Notes under the pieces: generated by a model | The model's input: the letters and a program-made list of their open reading frames with translations, nothing else | Told to the model about the DNA's origin: nothing | The model's database searches: none | Part shown: one piece after another, positions 52,510 through 60,388 of the stretch | Layout of the letters: every line of letters begins with the position of its first letter | How positions within the stretch are numbered: position 1 is the stretch's first letter | Position numbers and translations under genes: made by a program | Source of the DNA: CAYWVO01 sp964461835 | GTDB taxonomy: Bacteria; Zixibacteria; MSB-5A5; WJJR01; JAJRUJ01 | Direction: 5' to 3' | Assembly (NCBI GenBank): GCA_964461835.1 | Contig: CAYWVO010000003.1 | Location: 1-64,000 of the forward strand | Length of the DNA stretch: 64,000 bases

Positions 52510-54495
52510 CTACTGAGAATCAGGTTTTGTATCGGCCATGGTCTGGTATCGGAGATTCCCGGTAATGGGGTCCAGTATCGAGGCATAGGGTTCCAAAGCA
52601 GTCACATACCGTTCCCAGCGATTCACCGCCTGGCGATAGAGTGGTTCGGTTACCTGATGATAACTCGCGGTGCTCAGGTTTCCGCGTTCCTGCGCATGGA
52701 TATTGAACCGATACACCGCATCATCCCACGGACACTCCAGAAACCCAAGCAACTGTGTAACGGTCTTTTCGAAATCACTAACAACATCTTCATATTTGAC
52801 CTCGTGCATAGAGAGCGGTAACGCGTCGCGCAGTCCAAACCATCCACCCATAACGGTCGCAAACAACGCGGCGGCATCATCTAACGTTAAGAAATTTGCC
52901 ATGGCGTCGTTTAAAACGAAGTTTTGCATAAAGCAGCTTAGACAAACATCATATGGATGCCGCTGGGCCACGATAACCTTCGTTTCAGGAAAAAGTCTGC
53001 TGATAAAACTAAGATGAACGATATTTAACGGTAGCTTGTCCACAACCAATTGGCTGTCCGCGATCTCCGCAAATTGTCCAAGCACCGCCCAATAGCACGA
53101 CCGGAGTTGGTTCAAATCATCTGTCGCCAGGGAATCAAGACAATCGGGGTAGGCGCCGTGCTGCGAGACCATTTCCGCAATGACGGTATCAAGAATAGGC
53201 TTTTCCTCCAGCACGGTGACCCCGGGATGACCGTCCAAAATATTATCAAGTAAAGTGGTCCCGGACCGAGGAAATCCAACGAGAAAGACTGGCTTGCGGC
53301 CATTCAATGAGGAAAAATGTTTCGGGGGCGGTGCGTTCAATACCTGTTCGGCATATTCCCGGTACCGCGGTCCATCAAATTTTCGCGCCTCCGATGACGA
53401 CCGTAACAGGTCATTGGCCCGCGTAAAATGATGCAGCGCCTGATCAGATTGCTTTTGTAAGTCGTAAAGACGGCCGAGTTCAAAATGGATGCCGCTGGCG
53501 AGCTTTGGGTTATCTGCTGGAATTGGTGTGTCCCGCAAGGTCTTCAAGGCAGCATCAATATCTCCGCCTCGCCGCAGCGCCATCGCCTTCAACCGCTGCA
53601 CCATCGGTTGTTCGGGCGCCAAATCGGAGAGTATACCGATCAAGGCCGATAATTGTTCGTCGTCATTGGTCTTCTCGGCGATCTCAGCGAGTGACAGGTG
53701 TGCATCCAAAAATCCAGGATCGGCTTCAATGAGTTGCTTATAAATTGCCGTCGCGTTTTCGAGGTCACCCGTGTTTTGCAAAACTAAGGCCAGATTATAC
53801 AGGGCGTCCGGATAATCGGGCCGGGAAACCAGAGCGTCTTGGAATGCCTGGATTGCATCCAGGTACCGATGCGAATGCATCAGAGCAATGCCCAAATTGT
53901 TCAACACATTTGCGTTGCCGGGATCCGCGCGCAGTACCGTCTCGAAACAGTCGATGGCTGCATCATAGTGGGCAGCTTTCAGCCGCATATACCCCAGGTT
54001 CGCCCGGGCGTCTAGATGCTGGGAATTCAGGGAAAGTGTTTGATTGAATCCTTCAATGGCCTCATCAGTGTGACCCTGAAGGTCATGCAAAACAGCCGCT
54101 CGATGATGATAATCGGGGTTCAGCTGGTCCAAAGCAATGGCCTGGTCACAGCTGGCCAATGCCTCGGTGAGTTGTCCCACACTTTCATAAATAATGCTCA
54201 GGTTGAAATGAAACGTGGATTGACAGTCGTCAGTGTCAATGGCGCGTTTGATATACGTGATGGCTTTTGCCGAATCGCCCCGCTTGTGTGTCAGTAACCC
54301 TAACAGTTGCAACGCATCGGGATGCCTCGGATTGCGGTCCAGCACCCGTTGATACAGTGAAGCAGCTTTATCGAGACGCCCGGCCTGATGGTGTTGCAGC
54401 GCTTGCTGCAAGGTAGCCAATGTTTCTTCGGGGTTAACTGGCGGAGTGGTTGATTTCCACACCGTCGGTCCACTCTGGTGATTTTTGGGCGTCAT
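52510..54495 (-). CDS. TPR-containing sulfotransferase
   Basis: 661 residues. Residues 25-365 or so are TPR repeats; 400-640 form a sulfotransferase domain with the PAPS 5'-phosphosulfate loop GFPRSGTT (407-414) and a 3'-phosphate region around RHPYDVCLSCFMQNF. The P-loop resembles that of protein-tyrosine sulfotransferases as well as carbohydrate ones. It overlaps the cysC stop by 4 bases, so the PAPS-making enzyme and its consumer are translated together. The TPR part may bind the acceptor protein. Confidence 0.92.
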   Translation of the reverse strand: MTPKNHQSGPTVWKSTTPPVNPEETLATLQQALQHHQAGRLDKAASLYQRVLDRNPRHPDALQLLGLLTHKRGDSAKAITYIKRAIDTDDCQSTFHFNLSIIYESVGQLTEALASCDQAIALDQLNPDYHHRAAVLHDLQGHTDEAIEGFNQTLSLNSQHLDARANLGYMRLKAAHYDAAIDCFETVLRADPGNANVLNNLGIALMHSHRYLDAIQAFQDALVSRPDYPDALYNLALVLQNTGDLENATAIYKQLIEADPGFLDAHLSLAEIAEKTNDDEQLSALIGILSDLAPEQPMVQRLKAMALRRGGDIDAALKTLRDTPIPADNPKLASGIHFELGRLYDLQKQSDQALHHFTRANDLLRSSSEARKFDGPRYREYAEQVLNAPPPKHFSSLNGRKPVFLVGFPRSGTTLLDNILDGHPGVTVLEEKPILDTVIAEMVSQHGAYPDCLDSLATDDLNQLRSCYWAVLGQFAEIADSQLVVDKLPLNIVHLSFISRLFPETKVIVAQRHPYDVCLSCFMQNFVLNDAMANFLTLDDAAALFATVMGGWFGLRDALPLSMHEVKYEDVVSDFEKTVTQLLGFLECPWDDAVYRFNIHAQERGNLSTASYHQVTEPLYRQAVNRWERYVTALEPYASILDPITGNLRYQTMADTKPDSQ

Positions 54496-55151
54496 TGTGT
54501 TAACCTTTCCTCTGCTGACAGGTAGTTTCGTTGTCGCAGATAGGTCAGGATTGTCTCGACGGATTGGTCCACCGATTGCCGTTCGCTGTCAACAATAATC
54601 TCCGGGGCAATCGGCTCTTCGAAAGGATCATCAATGCCGGTGAGTCCGGTAATCAGACCGGCGCGGGCTTTACAGTAAAGCCCTTTGGTGTCTCGCCGTT
54701 CACATTCAGCCAGGGAACACCGCACATAAATCTCAACGAAGCGACCATTATTGATCCGCCGGCGGATGTGATCCCGATCGGCGGCATAGGGTGAAATAAG
54801 TGCACAAATTGTGATTATGCCCGATTCCATGAACAGCCGTGCGACTTCCCCGACACGTCGCACATTCTCTCGACGATCTTCTCGGGCGAAGCCCAAATCA
54901 GCGTTCAGTCCGGTGCGCAACACATCACCGTCCAAAACGGCAAGGTGATAATCCTGGGCGAAGAGGCGCTGCTCCAATGATCGCGCGATAGTTGATTTGC
55001 CTGCACCGCTCAATCCGGTGAGCCAAAGAATGAAACTCCCGTGCCGGTTCTGCCGTTCCCGCTGTTTCCGTAGGATTGGTCGTAAATTCGGATCTTGTGT
55101 GGGGGATAGGTCAGTACGGGATGGTGAGGGATTTGTTGTTGTCTGGACCAC
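54492..55151 (-). CDS. cysC: Adenylylsulfate (APS) kinase
   Basis: 219 residues. Phosphorylates APS to PAPS, the sulfate donor. Walker A GLSGAGKST, the LDGDVLRTGLNADLGFAREDRRENVRRVGEVA substrate region, ISPYAADRD and RDTKGLYCKARAG are all intact. GTG 55151 is preferred because AGGGAGG lies 7 bases upstream; a GTG eight codons earlier lacks this. No sulfate adenylyltransferase or assimilation gene is adjacent, so its job here is probably sulfation. First gene of a sigma-28-type operon. Confidence 0.93.
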   Translation of the reverse strand: MVQTTTNPSPSRTDLSPTQDPNLRPILRKQRERQNRHGSFILWLTGLSGAGKSTIARSLEQRLFAQDYHLAVLDGDVLRTGLNADLGFAREDRRENVRRVGEVARLFMESGIITICALISPYAADRDHIRRRINNGRFVEIYVRCSLAECERRDTKGLYCKARAGLITGLTGIDDPFEEPIAPEIIVDSERQSVDQSVETILTYLRQRNYLSAEERLTQ

Positions 55152-55224
55152 GGCTTTTCCTCCCTGATATGACACAGGCCGGCTGGATAAGCACTGGCCC
55201 GAGCGCCGTCCGTGGCGGTTCCGC

Positions 55225-55251
55225 TTTAGTTTATCGGCAGGTGTCCGATAG
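55225..55251 (+). promoter_or_regulatory. Sigma-28 promoter, plus arm of a divergent pair
   Basis: TTTAGTTT (55225-55232), 11 bases, TCCGATAG (55244-55251); -35 matches 6 of 8, -10 matches 6 of 8, spacing exact. It would drive the TPR-GT4 gene and the second sulfotransferase. It overlaps the opposing promoter by 21 bases, so only one can be occupied at a time. Confidence 0.6.
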
Positions 55252-55257
55252 AGTTAA
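55231..55257 (-). promoter_or_regulatory. Sigma-28 promoter, minus arm of a divergent pair
   Basis: Read on the minus strand: TTAACTCT (55257-55250), 11 bases, GCCGATAA (55238-55231). The -10 is a perfect consensus, the -35 matches 5 of 8 and the spacing is exact. It would drive cysC, the TPR-sulfotransferase and the multidomain transferase. Confidence 0.75.
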
Positions 55258-55297
55258 GTGAGAACCGTGGAGAGCAACCCAAGGTCAGGGACGACCG

Positions 55298-56644
55298 ATG
55301 CATACCGATCACCGGCTGTCACACGGCGAAGAGCATTTCCAGGCAGGCGAATTTGCTGAAGCCGAAACCCTGTTTCGGGAGGTTCTAACTGACTCTCCAG
55401 AGAATGCGGACGCCTGGAACAATCTTGCTGCGATCGCGGCAGGCAAAGGGCATTTCGAAATTGCCTACGACCACCTGTCCCGCGCATTAGCCTTGTGCCC
55501 GTCCCATCAACAAGCCCGAGACAATTTCCGGGATGTCTGTGAGATGCTGGGCATCCCTGGGGCCGCACGCCGCATCGCCGCCGCGGCCGATCGCCTCACT
55601 CAAGCTACCTCGGTCGCCGAATCGGCCCCCATGCGCGTTGCCCTATGTTGTATCCCTGGTGATGATTCCAATCTTGAAGAAATCGTTACGTTTCTCCGAC
55701 CAACCACTGCGGTGCGGACTTGTGTCAGTACTGACGGCGGAGAGATTGCCGAGGCGGTATCCTGGGCGAATGTTGTTTGGCTGGAAGGCGCGACCCAGAT
55801 GGCCGAAAACCTCACCCGAATGCCGGATGTTCTCCGGAACAAGGTCGTGGTATGCAGATTCCTGGGCGAAGACCTATTCTCCGAGTCGGTCAACCGCATC
55901 GCCTGGCGGCTAATTGATCATGTTGTAGTACCCACTGCCCGCCTGCGGATGCAATTATATGAACGGGTCTCGCTTTTAAAGACGCAACAGACACCGATTT
56001 TGGTCATCCCCCACGGCATTGATTCTCGCACCGTACCCTACCATGAACGTAAGCCGGGGAAAAACCTGGCCTTCATTGGTGATATCACGTTCCACAAGGG
56101 ACCGCTACTCCTTCTTCATGCATTTGCTGAATTGCGAAAGGTCAATCCGAGCTACGAGTTGCACATCATTGGGAGTCTGTTTGATGATCGGTATCCCTTG
56201 TATTTCACCCAGATGGCTTCGGAATTGCAGTTACGGGAAGCAATCCATTTTGGTGCGTTGCCGAAAGATCTCGGGCAGTGGTTTAAGGATAAAAACTATA
56301 TCATCGGTTCGAGTCTGATCGAGACAAATTTGAAGCCAGTCCTTACCGCCATGGTCGGTGGCATGAAGCCGGTCATCCATAACTTCGTCGGTGCTCGTGG
56401 GATGCTGGACGCGAAATATCTGTGGAACACCGTTCCGGAATTCATCGCGCACGTTACCAGTGCCGAATATGACTCAGCAGAATACCGGCGAACTGCCGAG
56501 TGGCAGTTTGATATACAGATTCTGCGATTCAAATTGGATAAACTTATGGGAACCATCGAGGCCGCCCTGAATCCCGCGGTGAGGGCCCAAACGAGAACAA
56601 CACCGAACACCGAAGTGCCCGCAAGTATCGGAAGGCAACACTGA
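55298..56644 (+). CDS. TPR-GT4 family glycosyltransferase
   Basis: 448 residues. Two TPR motifs at the N-terminus (about 8-85), then a GT-B fold: ILVIPHGIDSRTV, KNLAFIGDITFHKGPLLLLHAFAEL and IIGSSLIETNLKPVLTAMVGGMKPVIHNFVGA, which replaces the usual GT4 E-x7-E region. Likely transfers a sugar to a nascent flagellar glycan or directly to a protein bound by the TPRs. It shares one base with the following sulfotransferase start and is driven from the divergent sigma-28 site. Confidence 0.85.
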   Translation: MHTDHRLSHGEEHFQAGEFAEAETLFREVLTDSPENADAWNNLAAIAAGKGHFEIAYDHLSRALALCPSHQQARDNFRDVCEMLGIPGAARRIAAAADRLTQATSVAESAPMRVALCCIPGDDSNLEEIVTFLRPTTAVRTCVSTDGGEIAEAVSWANVVWLEGATQMAENLTRMPDVLRNKVVVCRFLGEDLFSESVNRIAWRLIDHVVVPTARLRMQLYERVSLLKTQQTPILVIPHGIDSRTVPYHERKPGKNLAFIGDITFHKGPLLLLHAFAELRKVNPSYELHIIGSLFDDRYPLYFTQMASELQLREAIHFGALPKDLGQWFKDKNYIIGSSLIETNLKPVLTAMVGGMKPVIHNFVGARGMLDAKYLWNTVPEFIAHVTSAEYDSAEYRRTAEWQFDIQILRFKLDKLMGTIEAALNPAVRAQTRTTPNTEVPASIGRQH

Positions 56645-57261
56645 TGGCAACGAGGTTTATTTTTGGCGTCGGTACCGGACGGTGTGGCACGGTTTCCCTC
56701 TCGCGATTATTGAACTTGCAACCCGGTTTTGTCGTCTCCCATGAAGCGGTTGGTGGCCCGATGTGGCGCTATGATAGCGGGTATATCAACTTGTTGATGG
56801 AAAAGATGTATCAGACCGAGGCACCGGTTGTGGGCGATATTGCCTACCATATCATCCCCTACCTCGAGACAATCTGGGAGCGCTATACGGGCACCAAAGT
56901 CCTCTGCTTAAAACGGGACAAGGTCTCCACGATGGCCAGTTTCCGCAAAAAGCTCGCGGCCCGCGGACGGCCTTGGCAGATCGGCGTCTGGCAGGGGTCG
57001 GGTAACGGTTGGATCGATCGTTCGATTACCCCGTCCAGCCCCGGATTTGAACAGATTATCAGCAGATACTACGATCAGTACTACGAGTGTGCGGAATACT
57101 TCCAACTGGCCCGACCTCTGGATTTCCGGATTTGGCCCACCGAGGCGTTGAACTCAGAAGCAGGGCAACGCGACATTCTCCGCTTTATCGGAGTTGCCGA
57201 CGAGGATATGCAATTCGATATCGGTCTGCGACACAATAAAGGCCCTCAGTCCCGTGAGTGA
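56644..57261 (+). CDS. Sulfotransferase family protein
   Basis: 205 residues. The phosphate-binding loop GVGTGRCGTVSLSRLL (8-23) matches the PAPS 5'-phosphosulfate loop of compact bacterial sulfotransferases, and VLCLKRDKVSTMASFRKKL matches the 3'-phosphate region (R-D plus S). No TPR. It is coupled to the upstream glycosyltransferase (1-base overlap) and is the second sulfotransferase of the island, probably using PAPS from CysC. Confidence 0.82.
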   Translation: MATRFIFGVGTGRCGTVSLSRLLNLQPGFVVSHEAVGGPMWRYDSGYINLLMEKMYQTEAPVVGDIAYHIIPYLETIWERYTGTKVLCLKRDKVSTMASFRKKLAARGRPWQIGVWQGSGNGWIDRSITPSSPGFEQIISRYYDQYYECAEYFQLARPLDFRIWPTEALNSEAGQRDILRFIGVADEDMQFDIGLRHNKGPQSRE

Positions 57262-57296
57262 GAGGCTAAGTTGCTTAACGATAACGTTGTGCAAGG

Positions 57297-57335
57297 AACA
57301 GGCTGCTGCTGTAATCTTGCACAGGCCCTGTTTTT
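57297..57335 (+). terminator. Intrinsic terminator after the second sulfotransferase
   Basis: AACAGG (57297-57302) pairs with CCTGTT (57327-57332), with CTGT/ACAG inside, followed by a T-run (57331-57335). It separates the modification operon from the flagellin promoter, whose -35 begins 4 bases later. The stem has an interior loop, so efficiency is uncertain. Confidence 0.5.
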
Positions 57336-57338
57336 GCC

Positions 57339-57366
57339 TAAAGGGAGTTTTCGGGGATGCCGATTT
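57339..57366 (+). promoter_or_regulatory. Sigma-28 (FliA) promoter of flagellin
   Basis: TAAAGGGA (57339-57346), 12 bases, GCCGATTT (57359-57366). TAAA and GCCGAT are perfect; the spacing is one base over consensus. Transcription would start near 57373, giving a leader of about 220 bases. The remainder of the leader (57373-57548) shows no other clear element. Confidence 0.7.
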
Positions 57367-57548
57367 TTCCAGTAGAACAAAGGATACATGCGTTTCGGAT
57401 AGCTTAGTTTTGTTCACCCGAATGCTTTAAGCAAAGAAAGGAGTGTGTGGTCAACGAATGATGCCCGGCGGTGCAGCCGGGCCGGTTCAAGTTTTGCGGC
57501 AGGATGCCACCTGGACCATCGGAGGTCTGATCGAACGAAGACCTAGAA

Positions 57549-57588
57549 GTCGGACACGGACAATCCGACAGGGAATTTCAAGGAGGAG
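57549..57588 (+). promoter_or_regulatory. Predicted CsrA-binding region in the flagellin leader
   Basis: GTCGGA (57549-57554) and TCCGAC (57564-57569) form a perfect 6-bp stem with loop CACGGACAA; ACACGGA here matches the CsrA consensus ACANGGA with GGA in the loop. A second pair of GGA motifs is in the Shine-Dalgarno AAGGAGGA (57580-57587), about 24 bases on, a distance one CsrA dimer can bridge. Binding would block ribosome entry. Confidence 0.65.
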
Positions 57589-57594
57589 TCTCTA

Positions 57595-59793
57595 ATGTCT
57601 CTGCGAATTAACCACAACATCGCGGCATTCGATGCACACCGCAACTTGACCAATACGACACGTTCGCTGTCGAATTCGATGGAGAAGCTGTCGTCTGGTT
57701 TCCGTATTAATCGAGCTTCGGATGATCCGGCTGGGTTGGTGATTTCCGAGCAGTTCCGGGCGCAGATCGCTGGTTTGAACCGCGCGATTGAGAACTCGGA
57801 AGGTTCGATGAACATGATCCAGACCGCGGAAGGCGCGTTGACTGAGATCAATAACCTGCTGGTGAAGATGCGCGAACTGGCCATTCATGCGGCCAACGAA
57901 GGCTTCAATGATACCGCGCAGCTCGAAGCTGACCAGGCGGAAATTGATAACGCGATTGCCACGATCGACCGTATTGCCGCCAACACTCAATTTGGTACCA
58001 AGCAGTTGCTGGACGGCAGCCGCAGTAATATCGCTACGATCACCACGCCGAACGAGTCGGATCTCACGATTAAAGAATCCGGCCTCGAAACCGGTACCCA
58101 CTCCGTTGTAGCGACCAAGACAGCCGATTCCAGCGCCACGCTGAACTCGACTGCGCTGGGTATCTCGCTGAAGACCGATGGTACGGTGTACAACCTCGAG
58201 GATGGACTGCATAATATTGACGTGTTGCAGGCCTCCGCCGGGGCGACCCGCACCAGCAGCACCGTGTACTTCACCGATGCCTTTAACAACAAGCTGACAC
58301 TGGCCGACACGCAAACCTACGCGACCATCGGCTCTGCTGCTACCCTCGCTGCGGCGACCGCGGGTAACGTTGGCGACCACTCTGTCGTCTTGAATTACGC
58401 GGAAGTTGGTTCAAACCCGGTCGGACAGCAGACCTTGACGATATCCGTTGAGCTTGGTGACACGACCACGGACATCGCCGACAAGTGGAACGCGGCAATC
58501 AGCTCGAACGCGGCCTTAAACGGCAAAATCGAAGCGGTGTCGGTTGGTGCAGGCGCCGGTCAATTGTTCTTCCGCCCGGTTAATCAGGGCGCGAAATACT
58601 CCTTGCAGTTTATTTCCGAGTCAAACACCGCGGTGAACAATGCGCAGTTTTCCATGGGTGCGGCTCGGTCAACTCGGGGCGCCTCGAAAGATGAATTCCA
58701 GATGACGATCACGACCGCCAACCAGGCTGGTGTGACAAATACCCTGGATATCGTCTCGGCCGCCGCCTCCAAGACGTTCACTTCGATAAACGACTTGATC
58801 ACCGACATGAATGTTGCGTTCTACAATGCCTTCGGTAGCGTTGGTGGTTCCGGCACCCCGACGAACGTCGTGGCATCCCTGGAAGGCACGGACAAGATCA
58901 AGCTCACCACGTCTGACGAAGGCTCTGACTACACCATCAGAGTAAATTCAAACGGAACCAGCACCTACGAAGCGGAAGAAATCCTCGGTTTCGTGAATGC
59001 CGACACTATTGACCGTGCGGGTCGGGCGGCTTTGGTGTCCTTCGACGGCTACACCAATGAAATCACCTCGGTGAAATATACGTCGACCTCGAATGTCACT
59101 CTGGAGAACAAGGCCGGTGATGCGACGACCGTGGGCCGGGGAACAATTGATATCACCGTGAACACCGCAGCGAACGGCATTAACGTCGGTAACTTGTTAC
59201 TCGACGTGAGTGCGGCCAAGTACTCGGTTCGTCTTGATGGCGGTCCGGCGACGGAGGTCACTGCGGGCCAGGATACGGTTGTGTGGAATTCCGGACGGAG
59301 CCAGTTCCTGAAGGTGAACTATGCGCTTACCTCGGAAGGCGGCTCGGAAACGATCTCCAACACCGACTCCTCGCTGGTTTTTCAGATCGGCGCGAATGTC
59401 GGTCAGACTGCTCGAGTGGGGATCACCAGCATGGAAACGACTGCCCTCGGGCAGAGTATCGCCGGTAATCAGTTTTCCAGCCTTTCCGAAATTGATGTGA
59501 CCTCGGTATCTGGTGCGCAGGATGCTCAGGAAGTCATCGACTACGTCATTACGGAAGTCACCAACCTCCGCGGGAAACTCGGGTCGTTCCAGAAGAACAC
59601 GCTGGAATCCAACTTGCGGAACCTGCGGATTTCCGCGCAAAACCTGACCGCCTCAGAGTCAGCAATTCGTGACACTGATATGGCACAGGAGATGTCCAGT
59701 TTTGTCCGGTATCAGATTCTGCTCCAGGCCGGCACCGCGATGTTGGCCCAGGCCAATCAGGTCCCGCAAGGCGTCCTGTCGCTGTTTAGGTAG
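57595..59793 (+). CDS. fliC: Flagellin
   Basis: 732 residues. N-terminal MSLRINHNIAAFDAHRNLTNTTRSLSNSMEKLSSGFRINRASDDPAGLVISEQFRAQI and C-terminal SESAIRDTDMAQEMSSFVRYQILLQAGTAMLAQANQVPQGVLSLFR form the conserved D0/D1 domains. Residues of about 150-600 are large surface domains rich in Thr, Ser and Asn, possible glycosylation sites. Much larger than the 495 residues of Salmonella FliC. Single flagellin gene in the window, sigma-28 promoter, CsrA-type leader, strong terminator downstream. Confidence 0.97.
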   Translation: MSLRINHNIAAFDAHRNLTNTTRSLSNSMEKLSSGFRINRASDDPAGLVISEQFRAQIAGLNRAIENSEGSMNMIQTAEGALTEINNLLVKMRELAIHAANEGFNDTAQLEADQAEIDNAIATIDRIAANTQFGTKQLLDGSRSNIATITTPNESDLTIKESGLETGTHSVVATKTADSSATLNSTALGISLKTDGTVYNLEDGLHNIDVLQASAGATRTSSTVYFTDAFNNKLTLADTQTYATIGSAATLAAATAGNVGDHSVVLNYAEVGSNPVGQQTLTISVELGDTTTDIADKWNAAISSNAALNGKIEAVSVGAGAGQLFFRPVNQGAKYSLQFISESNTAVNNAQFSMGAARSTRGASKDEFQMTITTANQAGVTNTLDIVSAAASKTFTSINDLITDMNVAFYNAFGSVGGSGTPTNVVASLEGTDKIKLTTSDEGSDYTIRVNSNGTSTYEAEEILGFVNADTIDRAGRAALVSFDGYTNEITSVKYTSTSNVTLENKAGDATTVGRGTIDITVNTAANGINVGNLLLDVSAAKYSVRLDGGPATEVTAGQDTVVWNSGRSQFLKVNYALTSEGGSETISNTDSSLVFQIGANVGQTARVGITSMETTALGQSIAGNQFSSLSEIDVTSVSGAQDAQEVIDYVITEVTNLRGKLGSFQKNTLESNLRNLRISAQNLTASESAIRDTDMAQEMSSFVRYQILLQAGTAMLAQANQVPQGVLSLFR

Positions 59794-59807
59794 TCTCGTT
59801 AATCCTG

Positions 59808-59842
59808 GAGGAGGTGCCGGGTCGTCCCGCACCTCCTCTCTT
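59808..59842 (+). terminator. Strong intrinsic terminator after flagellin
   Basis: GAGGAGGTGC (59808-59817) pairs perfectly with GCACCTCCTC (59829-59838); GGG/CCC extend the stem over a TCGT loop. A short TCTCTT tail follows. It probably limits read-through into flaG and stabilises the flagellin mRNA. Confidence 0.8.
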
Positions 59843-59868
59843 GCGCAGGAAAGGTAAGGTGAAGTCTG

Positions 59869-60270
59869 GTGAATTATGATCTCTTCCTCGGGCCGCAGAC
59901 GGTGACTCGAACACCGGCCGTGTCGCCTGGGCGATCCTCCACGGCAACGGTTTCGGAGGCGCGCGTAACCGGTCAGGAACGAGGAGCAGCAGACCTCGCT
60001 GTCGTTGACTCGGCACATATTGGGGAGATTTCATCGGACGACAATCAAACCAAGAAGGTGCAGGAAGCGGTGGAACTGATCAATCGCCTGTTTGATCGCT
60101 CTCCGGTAGACCTGAACATGTCAATCGACGAAAAAACCCAATCGTTGGTGATTAAGCTCATCGATCGGAGCACACATGAGGTTGTGCGACAAATTCCGCC
60201 GGAAGAAATTCTGCGCTTGCGCCAACATTTGCAGGAACTGCTGGGTGTCGTCTTTGACCAGACGGCCTGA
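59869..60270 (+). CDS. flaG: FlaG family protein
   Basis: 133 residues. The C-terminal FlaG domain is clear: VQEAVELINRLFDRSPVDLNMSIDEKTQSLVIKLIDRSTHEVVRQIPPEEILRLRQHLQELLGVVFDQTA. FlaG influences filament length or assembly in Pseudomonas and Campylobacter; the mechanism is not settled. The N-terminal 60 residues are variable. GTG start, with AAGGTG upstream. Confidence 0.9.
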   Translation: MNYDLFLGPQTVTRTPAVSPGRSSTATVSEARVTGQERGAADLAVVDSAHIGEISSDDNQTKKVQEAVELINRLFDRSPVDLNMSIDEKTQSLVIKLIDRSTHEVVRQIPPEEILRLRQHLQELLGVVFDQTA

Positions 60271-60316
60271 ATGTTTCCAGGGGATGCGGATGTAAGAATA
60301 TGACAATCAGCAACGC

Positions 60317-60348
60317 GGGCCGGCGGCCGTGACACGTTTCGCCGGCCC
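60317..60348 (+). terminator. GC-rich hairpin between flaG and fliD
   Basis: GGGCCGGCG (60317-60325) pairs perfectly with CGCCGGCCC (60340-60348). The following bases GGTTGATTG are not a good T-run, so it may be a weak terminator or an mRNA-stabilising structure. No sigma-28 or sigma-54 site was found before fliD. Confidence 0.5.
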
Positions 60349-60388
60349 GGTTGATTGACGCCGTTCATTATCACATAACGAGGACAGC

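Noticed and set aside
57262..57594. Small protein gene in the flagellin upstream region
   Set aside because: The open frames there overlap the terminator, sigma-28 promoter and CsrA hairpin and have no supporting signals.
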